Shown: positions 15,712-24,885, counted from the stretch's first letter. The stretch is 64,000 nucleotides of DNA from Pseudoduganella albidiflava (GCF_004322755.1 NZ_CP036401.1:6014001-6078000); one strand, 5' to 3'. Translations and numbers: made by a program. Notes: generated by a model not told the origin, from the letters alone.

Positions 15712-17514
15712 TCATGGACGGACTGGTTTCTCGGGACGCGCGATCGACCATTTCGGCGTGCCCTCTTCATATTGGTTGTTGGTCAGCCGGCGCCGGTCAC
15801 TGCCGTCCGCGCGCATCACGTAAATCTCGCCGTAAGGCTGTGGATTGTAGGGATGCAGCACGGCTTCATCACGAAAACCATGAGTGCCGCTGGCGAAGGC
15901 GATCCATTCGCCATCCGGAGACCAGCTATTGTGGGCATCGTTGCCGGGAATGTCGGTGAGACGCCTGAGCCCGGTCCCATCCGGACGCACGGTATAGATT
16001 TCGTAATCGCCGTCGCGGTTGCTGGTGAAACTGATGAGATCACCCTTTGGCGACCACGAGGGAAAGTTGTCCTTGATGACCGTACCGGGAATGTGGCGCT
16101 GCACGCGGCTGGCCACGTCGATGATCAGCAAGCCATCCTTCCCTTCGCCATTGCCGGCGCCGCGAAAAACGATCTGGCTGCCATCCGGTGACCAGCTGGG
16201 CAGGCCGTAATTGCCGGAACCATCGGTCAGGATGGTCAAGCCGCTGCCATCGATATTGATGAGCGCAATATCGGCGAGGGCCCTTCCTTGCGTACCCTGG
16301 AAAAAATTGCCGAGACCGAAGGCGATCTGCTTGCCAGATGGCGATACCTCGGGAGCCAGCGCGCTGCGCTTTTCATCGTGGAACAGGGTACGCTGGCCGC
16401 TGCCGTCCGCTGCGATGCTGATGATGTCGTTGTGCAGGATGCCCGCGGTCTTATCGTTCAGCACAATCCGCTCACCCGAGGGTAACCACGAAGGAAACAC
16501 ACCGGTGCGTACCAGCTTGAAGGCCGGGTCCAGGCTTTTCCATCGCTGGAATGGCGGCCAGTGGGGGTCTGCCTCGCGGTGGAATACCAGTCGCCCGCCA
16601 TCGGCTGACCAGCTCGGGCTGCTGACCTCGCCCCGCAGCACGGTGCCACCACCCATCAGTGACAGGCCGCCATCCGGGCCGCCGCTGACGAACGCCAGTT
16701 TTTTGCCTTTCAACCAGTGCGGCGAGGTTTTCTCGCCGGGACCGTCGGTCAATACAGTACGCGTGCCGCTGGCAATGTCGATCGAGACAAGCTGGGTGAC
16801 GCCACGCAGGCGCTTGGGATGCACGATCTTGTTGACGTTGGCGATATCGCCTGCATAGAAGACCACCGACTTGCCATCGCGCGACCAGCTCGGGCTGCCT
16901 TCGAATTCACCGGTCTTGCCAATGCGGCGCAGGCCGCTTCCATCCGGCCGGACCAGATAGATGGCGGTTGAATGCAGGATACTGAAACTGAGCCGCGGAT
17001 CGGTGGAGTCGCGGTCGGAAGAAAAAGCCAGCCACTGCCCATCGGGCGACCAGGACGGCCGAAAGTCGCCGCCGGGGTGCCGGGTAACATTGGTGAGCGC
17101 GCGCGTCTTCAGATTCAATATCCAGATATCGGGCTGGCCTTCACGGTCCGAAACAAAGGCCAGCCGGCGCCCGTCCGGCGACAGGACGGACTGGTCGTCA
17201 AAGGCGGGGCCGCCAACCAGCAGTTGCCGGTCGCGGCCATCGATGCGCATGCGGTAGATGTCGGCCGAACCTTCGCGCTCGGAAGTGAAGGTCAGCCACT
17301 TGCCATCGCGCGAGAGGGCGGCGTTGTAGTTATTCCAGGACTCCGACAGCAGAGGGCGGGCGCCGGCGCCATCGCCGCGAGCGATGAACAGCTCGGTCCG
17401 GGTCGGGCCGAAGCTGGCAAAGCCGACCGTGTAGGCGCCCGCAGGTGGATTCTCGGCAGCCGGCACCGCCGCGATGAGTGCCAGTGGCAGGTACGCGATG
17501 AACAACCGTTTCAT
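15712..17514 (-). CDS. TolB-like secreted beta-propeller protein (PD40 repeats)
   Basis: This 600-residue exported protein begins with the signal peptide MKRLFIAYLPLALIAAVPAA. The rest consists of WD40-like PD40 blades, each with SPDG followed by an aromatic-rich strand: SPDGRRLAFVSDREG, SWSPDGQWLAFSSDRDS, SWSPDGSQIVFRG, SWSPKGDLISFTSNRDGD and SWSPDGEWIAFASG; at least eight copies can be counted. It resembles TolB and DPP-IV propellers but has no peptidase domain and no Tol-Pal neighbours, so the function is open. I chose ATG 17514 because of the signal peptide and GGGAGG upstream; the frame is open to 17685 but without a better start. Confidence 0.85.
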   Translation of the reverse strand: MKRLFIAYLPLALIAAVPAAENPPAGAYTVGFASFGPTRTELFIARGDGAGARPLLSESWNNYNAALSRDGKWLTFTSEREGSADIYRMRIDGRDRQLLVGGPAFDDQSVLSPDGRRLAFVSDREGQPDIWILNLKTRALTNVTRHPGGDFRPSWSPDGQWLAFSSDRDSTDPRLSFSILHSTAIYLVRPDGSGLRRIGKTGEFEGSPSWSRDGKSVVFYAGDIANVNKIVHPKRLRGVTQLVSIDIASGTRTVLTDGPGEKTSPHWLKGKKLAFVSGGPDGGLSLMGGGTVLRGEVSSPSWSADGGRLVFHREADPHWPPFQRWKSLDPAFKLVRTGVFPSWLPSGERIVLNDKTAGILHNDIISIAADGSGQRTLFHDEKRSALAPEVSPSGKQIAFGLGNFFQGTQGRALADIALINIDGSGLTILTDGSGNYGLPSWSPDGSQIVFRGAGNGEGKDGLLIIDVASRVQRHIPGTVIKDNFPSWSPKGDLISFTSNRDGDYEIYTVRPDGTGLRRLTDIPGNDAHNSWSPDGEWIAFASGTHGFRDEAVLHPYNPQPYGEIYVMRADGSDRRRLTNNQYEEGTPKWSIARPEKPVRP

Positions 17515-17688
17515 ACGGGTCCTCCCATCAACATCGACATGCGACGCATCAAACTGTAGCACGTATGGCAATGAAAGCTTCGGCACCCGGGAGGTTCGAA
17601 CGACAGAAAAACCACTGTGGATGGACGGCCAACCGGCGGCTGCCGGGCGCACCGCGTTCGCCAGCTCGCCCACTGGCACCAGCAAACT

Positions 17689-18144
17689 TCAGTCTTTCCT
17701 TTCCCTCATTTCCACATCGACCACCGTGCCACCGGTGTCCCCGGAAGGACGTTGGCCAGACATGAATTTGGGGAGAAACGCCAACACCCGGCCGGAGATG
17801 GCCCGCCATATCCAGGGATATGCCAGCAGAAAAGCCGTGGTAAAACCTGTAAACAGCGCGGGCACGTATTCGCCCCGCCACACAAGGGTCGACAGGCAGA
17901 GCGCAAGCAAGCCGACCATGACTGGCCGGCGCGCAGGTTTCGGCAACAGGCCGGCCATGCGCAATTTCCCGTTGCGAATCGCGGGAAACCTGGCAAAAAG
18001 GACGCCCAGGAGCAGGCCAGTCATGACCCTGCCAATGCCGAGATAATCCGCCAGGACGCCGATGATAAGGAATCCGGTATAGGTCATCGTGCCGGCCAGC
18101 GCTGCCAGCACGAGCAATGCGGCGGCGAGCGATAGCCTTGGCAT
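17689..18144 (-). CDS. Small integral membrane protein, unrecognised
   Basis: This protein of about 151 residues starts MPRLSLAAALLVLAALAG, with three or four hydrophobic segments separated by basic loops (RNGKLRMAGLLPKPARRP) and a charged tail (VVDVEMRERKD). I recognise no family. The start is uncertain: ATG at 18144 is the first good codon, while the frame is open to a TTG at 18216; an AGGAG near 18190 has no in-frame start at proper spacing. It is divergent from the SDR gene. Confidence 0.6.
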   Translation of the reverse strand: MPRLSLAAALLVLAALAGTMTYTGFLIIGVLADYLGIGRVMTGLLLGVLFARFPAIRNGKLRMAGLLPKPARRPVMVGLLALCLSTLVWRGEYVPALFTGFTTAFLLAYPWIWRAISGRVLAFLPKFMSGQRPSGDTGGTVVDVEMRERKD

Positions 18145-18366
18145 GCGGATCACCGCTCTGATCAACAGACGTAGGATTTTGTGTACTCCTGCAAATGGGT
18201 GTGAAGGCGATCGCAAATCTTACAGCACCCGCCCGTATCGGGTCGTTCGGTGGAGACCGGATGCGGCAGAATGGTTGTCCTGGCGCGGCGATACATGGCG
18301 CCCTTTCAACGCGCTATGCCGCGCTATAACGCGCTGCGACGCGCGGTCGACAACGGAGCATTCAGC

Positions 18367-19065
18367 ATGATGAACAGCCTGCCCCACCCATTCCACGCCC
18401 TGGTCATCGGCGCCTCGGGCACGATCGGGGCGGCCTTTGTCGACCTGCTGAGAGATACACCGGGCTGCGCGGCGGTGCATGGCCTGTATCGCCACTCCAC
18501 GCCGCCGATCGACTTCGCCGACGAAAACAGTGTCGCCGAGGCGGCCCGCATCCTTGGTGACGGCCGGCGTTATCACTTGATCGTCAATGCGGCGGGGCTG
18601 TTGCATGGCGACGACTTCATGCCGGAAAAGCGCCTGGCCGATCTCAACTACGCGCAAATGCAGGCGACTTTCCAGGCCAATACCTTCGGCCCCGCACTGG
18701 TGCTGCGCCATTTCGTTCCCCTGCTTGCCGGCGAGCGCGCGATCATGGCCATGCTGTCGGCGAAGGTGGGCAGCATCGGCGACAACCGGCTGGGTGGCTG
18801 GTACAGCTATCGCGCTTCCAAGGCCGCCCTCAACATGCTCGTCAGGACCGCCGCCATCGAAGTGGCGCGCAACCAGAAAAACAGCGTGCTGGTGGCGCTG
18901 CACCCTGGCACTGTCAGCTCGCGCCTGTCGCAACCGTTCCGGGGCGAGACCATCGGGCGGCAAGCCCAGGATGCCGTGGCGGACATGCTGCGCGTGCTCG
19001 ACGCGCTGACACCTGCCGACAGCGGCTCGTTCCGGTCCTATAATGGCGCGGAACTGCCCTGGTAG
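18367..19065 (+). CDS. Short-chain dehydrogenase/reductase
   Basis: This protein of about 232 residues has a Rossmann fold with the cofactor motif VIGASGTIGAAF, the structural NAAG, a Ser in MLSAKVGS and the catalytic YRASK. The pattern is the classical SDR set; it resembles the C-factor/csgA-like subgroup. The substrate cannot be deduced. Two ATGs in tandem (18367, 18370) follow GGAG at good spacing; the longer open frame to 18250 lacks a ribosome site. It is followed after about 100 bases by the NTF2-like gene on the same strand. Confidence 0.88.
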   Translation: MMNSLPHPFHALVIGASGTIGAAFVDLLRDTPGCAAVHGLYRHSTPPIDFADENSVAEAARILGDGRRYHLIVNAAGLLHGDDFMPEKRLADLNYAQMQATFQANTFGPALVLRHFVPLLAGERAIMAMLSAKVGSIGDNRLGGWYSYRASKAALNMLVRTAAIEVARNQKNSVLVALHPGTVSSRLSQPFRGETIGRQAQDAVADMLRVLDALTPADSGSFRSYNGAELPW

Positions 19066-19164
19066 GAATGTAAGCCATGCCAGCGCGGCCCTGGCCCTCA
19101 TTCAGTGCCCCCCTCGATAGCTCATTCAGCAACTCATCCAGCAATTTAGCCGGCGAATTCGACA

Positions 19165-19587
19165 ATGACAGACAACGACTCGATCAAGGCAGAAGTCCTC
19201 CGTGCATTCGAAGGGCTGGTCGATGCCTCCAAAGCGCTCGATCCGGGCCGCTATCTCGACTATATCGATCAAGAGAAATTCACCGGCCTCGGTGCCGATG
19301 GCAAAGTCTGGCACGCCTTCGAGGACCTGGAAAAGCTCATCTCGGCCGGCTTTCAGATGGTCCAGAAAATCGTCTCCCTCGAGTTTTCCAACGTCAAAGT
19401 GACCGTCATCGATGCCTCGACAGCCATTCTCGTGAATGAATACAGGCAGACCATTCTCTTGAAAAACGCCGGGACGGTCCAACAAGCCGGCGGCGGCACA
19501 CAAGTCTGGTCCCGTTCCGGAAATGGATGGAAGCTGGTCAGCATTTCCGCCAGCGATGCCGGCCCCAGGGCCGAGGCGGTGTTCTGA
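19165..19587 (+). CDS. NTF2-like (SnoaL/DUF4440-type) protein
   Basis: This 140-residue cytoplasmic protein has an N-terminal helix (IKAEVLRAFEGLVDASKALD), the cone-shaped strand pattern (VKVTVIDASTAILVNEYRQT) and a terminal strand SGNGWKLVSISAS. This order is typical of NTF2-like proteins, which include enzymes and ligand-binding domains; no catalytic role can be assigned. There is no signal peptide. It is convergent with the Ter-cluster gene that ends at 19662. Confidence 0.75.
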   Translation: MTDNDSIKAEVLRAFEGLVDASKALDPGRYLDYIDQEKFTGLGADGKVWHAFEDLEKLISAGFQMVQKIVSLEFSNVKVTVIDASTAILVNEYRQTILLKNAGTVQQAGGGTQVWSRSGNGWKLVSISASDAGPRAEAVF

Positions 19588-19661
19588 ACCGGCGGCCCAT
19601 GCCGGTGGCTTGACGCGTTATCGGCACACGGCACGCACGAAAACTGCCGCCGCCAATCCCT

Positions 19662-20558
19662 TCATTCGCCGCCCTGCGCCTGCGCCATTTCCAGCGCGGG
19701 CAAGGTGACGGTCAGGAAGGACGACACCTGGCCGATCAGGTCGGCGGCCTGCTGGCGCACCTGCCCCATCTGCAGGATCGACAGTTCGGCCTGGCGCATG
19801 GCCTGCTGGATCAGCGTGCGCCGCTGCGTGAGCGCGTCCAGCAGCGCCGCATCCGCCGCGCCACCGGCCAGTTCACTCGCCACGGCAAGTGCCGCCCCGT
19901 GCAGTGTCAGGTTCCGTGCCGACTCTTCCAGGTCGCGCATGGCCACTTCGCTGTCCGCCATCAGTTGCAGGAGCTGCGCCCGGGCTGCCGTGAGCGCGGG
20001 CTTGAACCGGGCAGGCGATGCCGGGCGGCGGAACAGCTTGCCGAACATGCCCGGCGTGGCCCGGGTGCTCTCGAGCGCTTCGTCCAGCAGCGCGGGCACG
20101 CCCATCCGGGAAAACGCCAGGACCAGCTCGGTAATAGGCTGGAGCAGCGCGGCCTGCCCCATCAGCGGCCCTTCCGCCCACTCGGTCACCAGTGACAGCC
20201 TGACCGGCAGGAGGCGGCGGAACAGCGCGGCCAGGCGCTGTTCCGAGTGCTCGAACAATGCCGGGAAGCTGACCCGGGCGGTTGCCAGGGCATCGCGCAC
20301 CGCGGGATGATCCTCGCTCTCGAACAGCGCCCTGGCCACGGCGTTAGGGATCACGCCAGTGGGTGCAACTGTCGCGGGAAGTTCGTCGAACGACAGCGCC
20401 TTGGGCGCCCCGCCCCTTGCCGCCGGCGCAGCGGGTTGCGCGGGTTCCTGCGCGTCGCCGAAGTCGAATGCCCGCGGCACGGCGGGACCGCCGGCCGGCT
20501 GGGCGGGAGGCTCCGGCTCCTCGCCGAAATCGAATGCCCTGGGCTTCTGGTGTGTCAT
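19662..20558 (-). CDS. Unrecognised gene of the TelA-TerD cluster, with repeated RAFDFG motifs
   Basis: I do not recognise this 298-residue protein as a named family. Residues 1-65 are Pro/Ala-rich and probably disordered, with three copies of a short motif: PRAFDFGEE, PRAFDFGDA and PKALSFDEL. The remainder (about 80-298) is predicted mostly helical, with a long coiled-coil-like stretch (MADSEVAMRDLEESARNL and onward) ending in VRQQAADLIGQVSSF. There is no signal peptide or membrane segment. It follows TerD by 71 bases on the same strand and is the third gene after TelA and TerD. I infer a partner in the same tellurite/chemical-stress complex, with the repeated motifs as docking sites. Confidence 0.75.
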   Translation of the reverse strand: MTHQKPRAFDFGEEPEPPAQPAGGPAVPRAFDFGDAQEPAQPAAPAARGGAPKALSFDELPATVAPTGVIPNAVARALFESEDHPAVRDALATARVSFPALFEHSEQRLAALFRRLLPVRLSLVTEWAEGPLMGQAALLQPITELVLAFSRMGVPALLDEALESTRATPGMFGKLFRRPASPARFKPALTAARAQLLQLMADSEVAMRDLEESARNLTLHGAALAVASELAGGAADAALLDALTQRRTLIQQAMRQAELSILQMGQVRQQAADLIGQVSSFLTVTLPALEMAQAQGGE

Positions 20559-20629
20559 CGGTCACTCGGCATCGGGAACCATCGGCTTCGCCCGCCACAA
20601 GGCGTTGCGGCGGGAAGGCGCGACCGTCT

Positions 20630-21217
20630 TCAGACGGTGCCGCCGAGCTTGCGGATGAAGGTTGCCAGGTTCAGCTTGAAACCGGCGCCGACGGCCTGGA
20701 AACGCCATTCGCCATCCTTGCGGTACAGCGAACCGAACTGCAAGGCGGTCTTGTCCGAATAGTCTTCGTCCAGGTCGTATTGCGCGATGATTTCGCCGGT
20801 ATCGTCGTTGTACACCTTCACGTAGGCGTCGTTCACGCGGCCAAAGGTCTGCTTGCGCGCCTCGGCATCGTGGATCGTGACCACGATCGGCATCTCCACA
20901 ACGCCCGGTTCCACCCTGGCCAGGTCGACGGTGATGACCTCGTCGTCGCCATCCTTGTCGCCCGTGCGGTTGTCGCCGGAGTGCACCACGGCGCCATCCG
21001 GGGACTTCGTGTGATTGTAGTAAACGAAGTGGGCATTGCTGAGCATGACCGGGTGGTCGTCCGCGTTCTTCCCGCACAGGAATACTGACGAATCGAGATC
21101 GAATGCCTGGCCTTCGGCTGCGTTGACCTTCCAGCCGAGACCGATACGAACACGCTTCAAGCCCGGCGCGGCTTTTTCGAGATTGATGCGATGGCCAGTT
21201 TCGAGCATCGTCGACAT
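20630..21217 (-). CDS. TerD-family calcium-binding stress protein
   Basis: This 195-residue cytoplasmic protein has the TerD core: GLGWKVNAAEGQAFDLDSSV, the acidic calcium site DNRTGDKDGDDEVITVDL, and VTIHDAEARKQTFGRVND. TerD proteins bind Ca2+ and work with TelA/TerC-type proteins in resistance to tellurite, phage and other stresses. The ATG at 21217 has AGGAAAG seven bases upstream. It lies between telA and the unrecognised third gene. Confidence 0.93.
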   Translation of the reverse strand: MSTMLETGHRINLEKAAPGLKRVRIGLGWKVNAAEGQAFDLDSSVFLCGKNADDHPVMLSNAHFVYYNHTKSPDGAVVHSGDNRTGDKDGDDEVITVDLARVEPGVVEMPIVVTIHDAEARKQTFGRVNDAYVKVYNDDTGEIIAQYDLDEDYSDKTALQFGSLYRKDGEWRFQAVGAGFKLNLATFIRKLGGTV

Positions 21218-21286
21218 GGGCTTTCCTTATATGGTGAAAAGAATATTTTCGCTGGAATGCGCAGCCGGATCAATGGCCGCTGCCGG

Positions 21287-22432
21287 TCATTGCACGCCCG
21301 CCTGCGCGCCTGGCGAAAAGCGCGTGATCAGTTCGCGCTCGAGCTCCTGCAGTTTCGGCAGCTCGTCCTTGCGGCGCTGCTGGCCTTCGTTCGATATCTG
21401 TTCGAGCTTGTCGAACGCGGACACCAGCTGCGCCTGCACATGCTGGGCGGTTTCCAGGCTGACCAGGGAACGCTGTTTCGCGCGGGCCACCGTTTCGGTA
21501 TTTTCCAGCAGCATGTCGGCCTGGGCGCGGAATGCCGCGTCGGTGGCATCGTAGGCGGCGTTGGCGACCGCCGCGCTCTGCTTGGCTTCCAGCTGCAACA
21601 GGTAGAGCGAGAAGACGTTGCGCCACGCTGGAATGGACACGTTGACGATATCCGTGAACGTGTCCGTCAGCGCGCGGGCATTGTCCTGCGACAGGCGGAT
21701 CTGCGGCACCATCTGCGTGGCCATCAGCATGGCGCGGCGCAGGTCGTCGATGCGCTTTTCCAGGCGTTCGAGACGGCGCCTGAGCTCGGTGGCCTGCTGC
21801 GCCTCGAAAGCGTTGGCCGCCGTGCCCTGCTGCGCGACCGCCTGCCGCAGCTGGACCGCCCAGCCCTCGCCCTTCTTCACGTCGGCATCCAGGCCCTGGT
21901 AATAGCTTTCCAGGCCCTTGTACATCTCGTCGAAATCCTGGATGCGCCCCCTGTGCACATTGGCATGGCGCGTCATCTCCGCCACCAGCGTATCCATGCG
22001 CGACTCGACCACCTGGTATTGCGACAGCATTTTTTCCTTGACCGAGCCGAACATGTTCGTGACGCGCGACAGCAGGCCGCCCGAGCGCAGCCTGGCCGGA
22101 TCCAGGCCCTTGGACGTGGCGATCAGTTCGTTCAACTGTGTGCCGAACACATCGGCATCCGACGCCCGCACGGTGCCGAGCAGCTTGGCCGACACCTTCG
22201 CCACTCCGGCGCCGGTGGAGCCACCCAGGCTCTCGATGGCCTTGTCATCGATACCGGAGAGATCGACACGGATCACCGGCGCGGCGCTCGCCTCGGGGCG
22301 CGCCGCGGGCAGATTGTCCGACGGGCGGGAAGGGTCGAGCAGCGGTGGGAACGCGGGAGCGGAGGCGGAGGCGGGGGCCACGGGCAGCGCGGATGCCGCG
22401 TTCGCTTCCTCGTCGGAAAACAGCGGTTTCAT
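21287..22432 (-). CDS. telA: TelA-family toxic-anion resistance protein
   Basis: This 381-residue soluble protein has an Ala/Pro-rich N-terminus (1-50) followed by the all-helical TelA/KlaA domain: VKEKMLSQYQVVESRMDTLV, ETELRRRL-type coiled coil, AMLMATQMVPQIRLSQDN, and KLQELERELI at the end. The family is associated with tellurite and toxic-anion tolerance, but its molecular mechanism is unknown. The ATG at 22432 follows AAGGAAA. It is first in the cluster telA-terD-unknown and divergent from aceA across 490 bases. Confidence 0.92.
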   Translation of the reverse strand: MKPLFSDEEANAASALPVAPASASAPAFPPLLDPSRPSDNLPAARPEASAAPVIRVDLSGIDDKAIESLGGSTGAGVAKVSAKLLGTVRASDADVFGTQLNELIATSKGLDPARLRSGGLLSRVTNMFGSVKEKMLSQYQVVESRMDTLVAEMTRHANVHRGRIQDFDEMYKGLESYYQGLDADVKKGEGWAVQLRQAVAQQGTAANAFEAQQATELRRRLERLEKRIDDLRRAMLMATQMVPQIRLSQDNARALTDTFTDIVNVSIPAWRNVFSLYLLQLEAKQSAAVANAAYDATDAAFRAQADMLLENTETVARAKQRSLVSLETAQHVQAQLVSAFDKLEQISNEGQQRRKDELPKLQELERELITRFSPGAQAGVQ

Positions 22433-22692
22433 AAATTTCCTTCAGGTTGGAGTGACAACATTCACAGCTTACACCGGACCATCCGGCTGGGCGAGCATCG
22501 CCATGCGGCCACGGCGGGTTTCCAGGTGGTATCGCGGCCAGGGCTGGTCTCGACGGCAGTCGGGTAAGCGCCCTGTTCCAATCGACCTGGCCCGGATCTT
22601 GAATGTGACGCTGCGGTTCCTGCAGCTGAAAATCCATTTCACAATGTGGATTCCAGCCAGACGGGAAACGGCCGGGTCATTTCATTTACTGA

Positions 22693-22716
22693 TTTTTCAT
22701 GCCGCATCATGAAAAA
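22693..22716. promoter_or_regulatory. Perfect inverted repeat, candidate operator upstream of aceA
   Basis: TTTTTCATG (22693-22701) and CATGAAAAA (22708-22716) are perfect 9-base arms around CCGCAT. The site is about 210 bases before the aceA start in AT-rich DNA. It looks like a dimeric regulator site rather than a terminator. The regulator is unknown. Confidence 0.6.
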
Positions 22717-22827
22717 CTTACGATAACCCATTGTTTTTGATCGAAATAAATTCACTCATGTGTCTTATATAAGAGTAGACGCGACCCGGCCAGAAGGTCT
22801 ATTCTGTGTACATGGAGACGCGCTTGA

Positions 22828-22855
22828 TTCACCGCCTTCCAAAGCAGGCGGTGAA
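22828..22855. promoter_or_regulatory. Hairpin in the probable aceA 5' untranslated region
   Basis: TTCACCGCC (22828-22836) and GGCGGTGAA (22847-22855) form a perfect 9-base stem with a 10-base loop, 67 bases before the aceA ATG. There is no T-run. It may be an operator or an mRNA-stability element. Confidence 0.55.
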
Positions 22856-22922
22856 CCGGCGCAACGCACAACGACACGACTTTCGATCCGCTTACTCTTA
22901 CTACTTCTACCGGGAGATTCAC

Positions 22923-24506
22923 ATGTCACAGTACCAAGACGATATCCAAGCCATCGCCACCCTCAAGGACAAGGAAGGCAGCGCATGGAATGCCATCAAC
23001 CCCGAGTCCGCCGCACGGATGCGCGCCCAGAACCGGTTCAAGACCGGCCTCGATATCGCCCGGTACACGGCCGCGATCATGCGCGCCGACATGGCGAACT
23101 ACGACGCCGATTCCTCGAAGTACACCCAGTCGCTGGGCTGCTGGCACGGCTTCATCGGCCAGCAAAAAATGATCTCGATCAAGAAGCACTTCCAGAGCAC
23201 CGAGCGCCGCTACTTGTACCTCTCCGGCTGGATGATCGCCGCCCTGCGCTCCGAGTTCGGTCCGCTGCCTGACCAGTCGATGCATGAAAAGACCGCCGTC
23301 GCCGGCCTGATCCGCGAGCTGTACACCTTCCTGCGCCAGGCCGATGCGCGCGAACTGGGCGGCCTGTTCCGCCAGCTGGACGCCGCCCCCGAAGGCCCTG
23401 CCCGGCAAGCGATCCAGGACCAGATCGACAACCACGTGACGCACGTGGTGCCCATCATCGCCGACATCGACGCCGGTTTCGGCAACGCCGAAGCAACCTA
23501 CCTGATGGCCAAGCAGATGATCGAGGCGGGCGCCTGCTGCATCCAGATCGAGAACCAGGTTTCCGATGAAAAGCAGTGCGGCCACCAGGATGGCAAGGTC
23601 ACGGTTCCGCATGAAGACTTCCTCGCCAAGATCCGCGCGGTGCGCTACGCCTTCCTGGAACTGGGCGTGGATGACGGCCTGATCGTTGCGCGTACCGACT
23701 CGCTGGGTGCCGGCCTGACCAAGCAGATCGCCTTCACCCGCGAGCCGGGCGACCTGGGCGACCAGTACAATTCCTTCCTGGATGCGGACGAAGTGACGGT
23801 CGATTCGATCGCCAACGGCGATGTCGTGATCAAGCGCGATGGCAAGCTGGTGCGGCCGAAGCGCTTGCCGAGCAACCTGTTCCAGTTCCGTCCGGGCACC
23901 GGCGAAGCGCGTTGCGTACTCGATTGCATCACCTCGCTGCAAAACGGCGCCGACCTGCTGTGGATCGAGACCGAAAAACCGCATATCGCCCAGATCGGCG
24001 GCATGGTGAAGGAAATCCGCAAGGTGATTCCCAACGCCAAGCTGGTGTACAACAACAGCCCGTCCTTCAACTGGACCCTGAACTTCCGCCAGCAAGCCTA
24101 TGACGCCATGAAGGAAGCAGGCAAGGATGTGTCCGCTTACGAGCGTTCGCAACTGATGAGCGTGGAATACGACGGCACCGAACTGGCGCTCGCCGCGGAC
24201 GAAAAGATCCGCACGTTCCAGGCCGACGCTGCCCGCGAAGCCGGTATCTTCCACCACCTGATCACGCTGCCGACCTACCATACGGCCGCACTGTCGACCG
24301 ACAACCTGGCGAAGGAATACTTCGGCGAGCAAGGCATGCTGGGTTACGTGGCCGGCGTCCAGCGCAAGGAAATCCGCCAGGGCATCGCCTGCGTCAAGCA
24401 CCAGAACATGTCGGGTTCGGACATCGGCGACGACCACAAGGAATACTTCAGCGGCGAAGCTGCGCTGAAGGCATCCGGCAAGCACAACACGATGAACCAG
24501 TTCTGA
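22923..24506 (+). CDS. aceA: Isocitrate lyase
   Basis: This 527-residue enzyme splits isocitrate to glyoxylate and succinate in the glyoxylate shunt. Seen: SLGCWHGFIGQQKM, IADIDAGFGNAEATYLM, the active-site region IEAGACCIQIENQ and DEKQCGHQDGK, where the usual K-K-C-G-H is K-Q-C-G-H, NNSPSFNW, and the terminal helix. It is longer than the E. coli enzyme (about 434 residues), as in the large AceA subgroup of proteobacteria and actinobacteria. ATG at 22923 with GGGAG upstream gives the normal MSQYQDDIQ start. Malate synthase is not in the window. It ends in a strong terminator. Confidence 0.96.
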   Translation: MSQYQDDIQAIATLKDKEGSAWNAINPESAARMRAQNRFKTGLDIARYTAAIMRADMANYDADSSKYTQSLGCWHGFIGQQKMISIKKHFQSTERRYLYLSGWMIAALRSEFGPLPDQSMHEKTAVAGLIRELYTFLRQADARELGGLFRQLDAAPEGPARQAIQDQIDNHVTHVVPIIADIDAGFGNAEATYLMAKQMIEAGACCIQIENQVSDEKQCGHQDGKVTVPHEDFLAKIRAVRYAFLELGVDDGLIVARTDSLGAGLTKQIAFTREPGDLGDQYNSFLDADEVTVDSIANGDVVIKRDGKLVRPKRLPSNLFQFRPGTGEARCVLDCITSLQNGADLLWIETEKPHIAQIGGMVKEIRKVIPNAKLVYNNSPSFNWTLNFRQQAYDAMKEAGKDVSAYERSQLMSVEYDGTELALAADEKIRTFQADAAREAGIFHHLITLPTYHTAALSTDNLAKEYFGEQGMLGYVAGVQRKEIRQGIACVKHQNMSGSDIGDDHKEYFSGEAALKASGKHNTMNQF

Positions 24507-24518
24507 TTGAGCCGAACG

Positions 24519-24545
24519 GCTTGCAGGCCACAAGCTTGCAGGCCA
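24519..24545 (+). repeat. 12-base direct repeat after the aceA stop
   Basis: GCTTGCAGGCCA occurs at 24519-24530 and 24534-24545, separated by CAA, between the aceA stop and its terminator. It looks like a local duplication. Confidence 0.75.
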
Positions 24546-24562
24546 GCCAGCGGTCCTGGGAA

Positions 24563-24598
24563 AACGCCACTCGAACAGCGGTTCGGGTGGCGTTTTTT
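24563..24598 (+). terminator. Rho-independent terminator of aceA
   Basis: AACGCCACTCGAAC pairs with GTTCGGGTGGCGTT around AGCG and runs into TTTTTT. The stem is long, with one mismatch. Confidence 0.92.
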
Positions 24599-24755
24599 AT
24601 TGCCGTGTCTTCGCAGCGGGAGCTGATTACCGCGTCCGCCGCGGTCCCGCTTTTTTCACCTCCCCGCACCGGCGCCACCTTGGCATCCGGCACGCCAAGC
24701 AATCAATTTCATGATTCGACGCCTGCCGCCCACTTAAATTTTGCAATCGACGCTT

Positions 24756-24783
24756 TTGCCGAAGCATCTTTATTTGTTATGAT
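24756..24783 (+). promoter_or_regulatory. Candidate sigma-70 promoter of gdhA
   Basis: TTGCCG (24756-24761), a 16-base spacer and TATGAT (24778-24783) lie about 100 bases before the gdhA start, in the AT-rich end of the 379-base gap after aceA. Nothing else is seen in that gap besides the aceA terminator. Confidence 0.5.
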
Positions 24784-24885
24784 CGAATTGCTATGCACGA
24801 CTTTGGTGCGCAATGCACCGTAATGATGCATATCCGCTCTCCGCCGTCTCTCCCGCAGCGACGCCTTTCGTTCTTTGGGATTCAC

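Larger units (their letters stand above)
22433..22922. other. 490-base intergenic region between telA and aceA
   Basis: This is the shared upstream region of two divergent genes. Apart from the inverted repeats at 22693-22716 and 22828-22855 I see no gene; the short frames in it have no ribosome site. The part from about 22680 to 22780 is clearly AT-richer, as expected for a promoter zone. TTATATAAG at 22765-22773 could hold a -10 element, but no -35 at proper spacing is visible. Confidence 0.6.
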
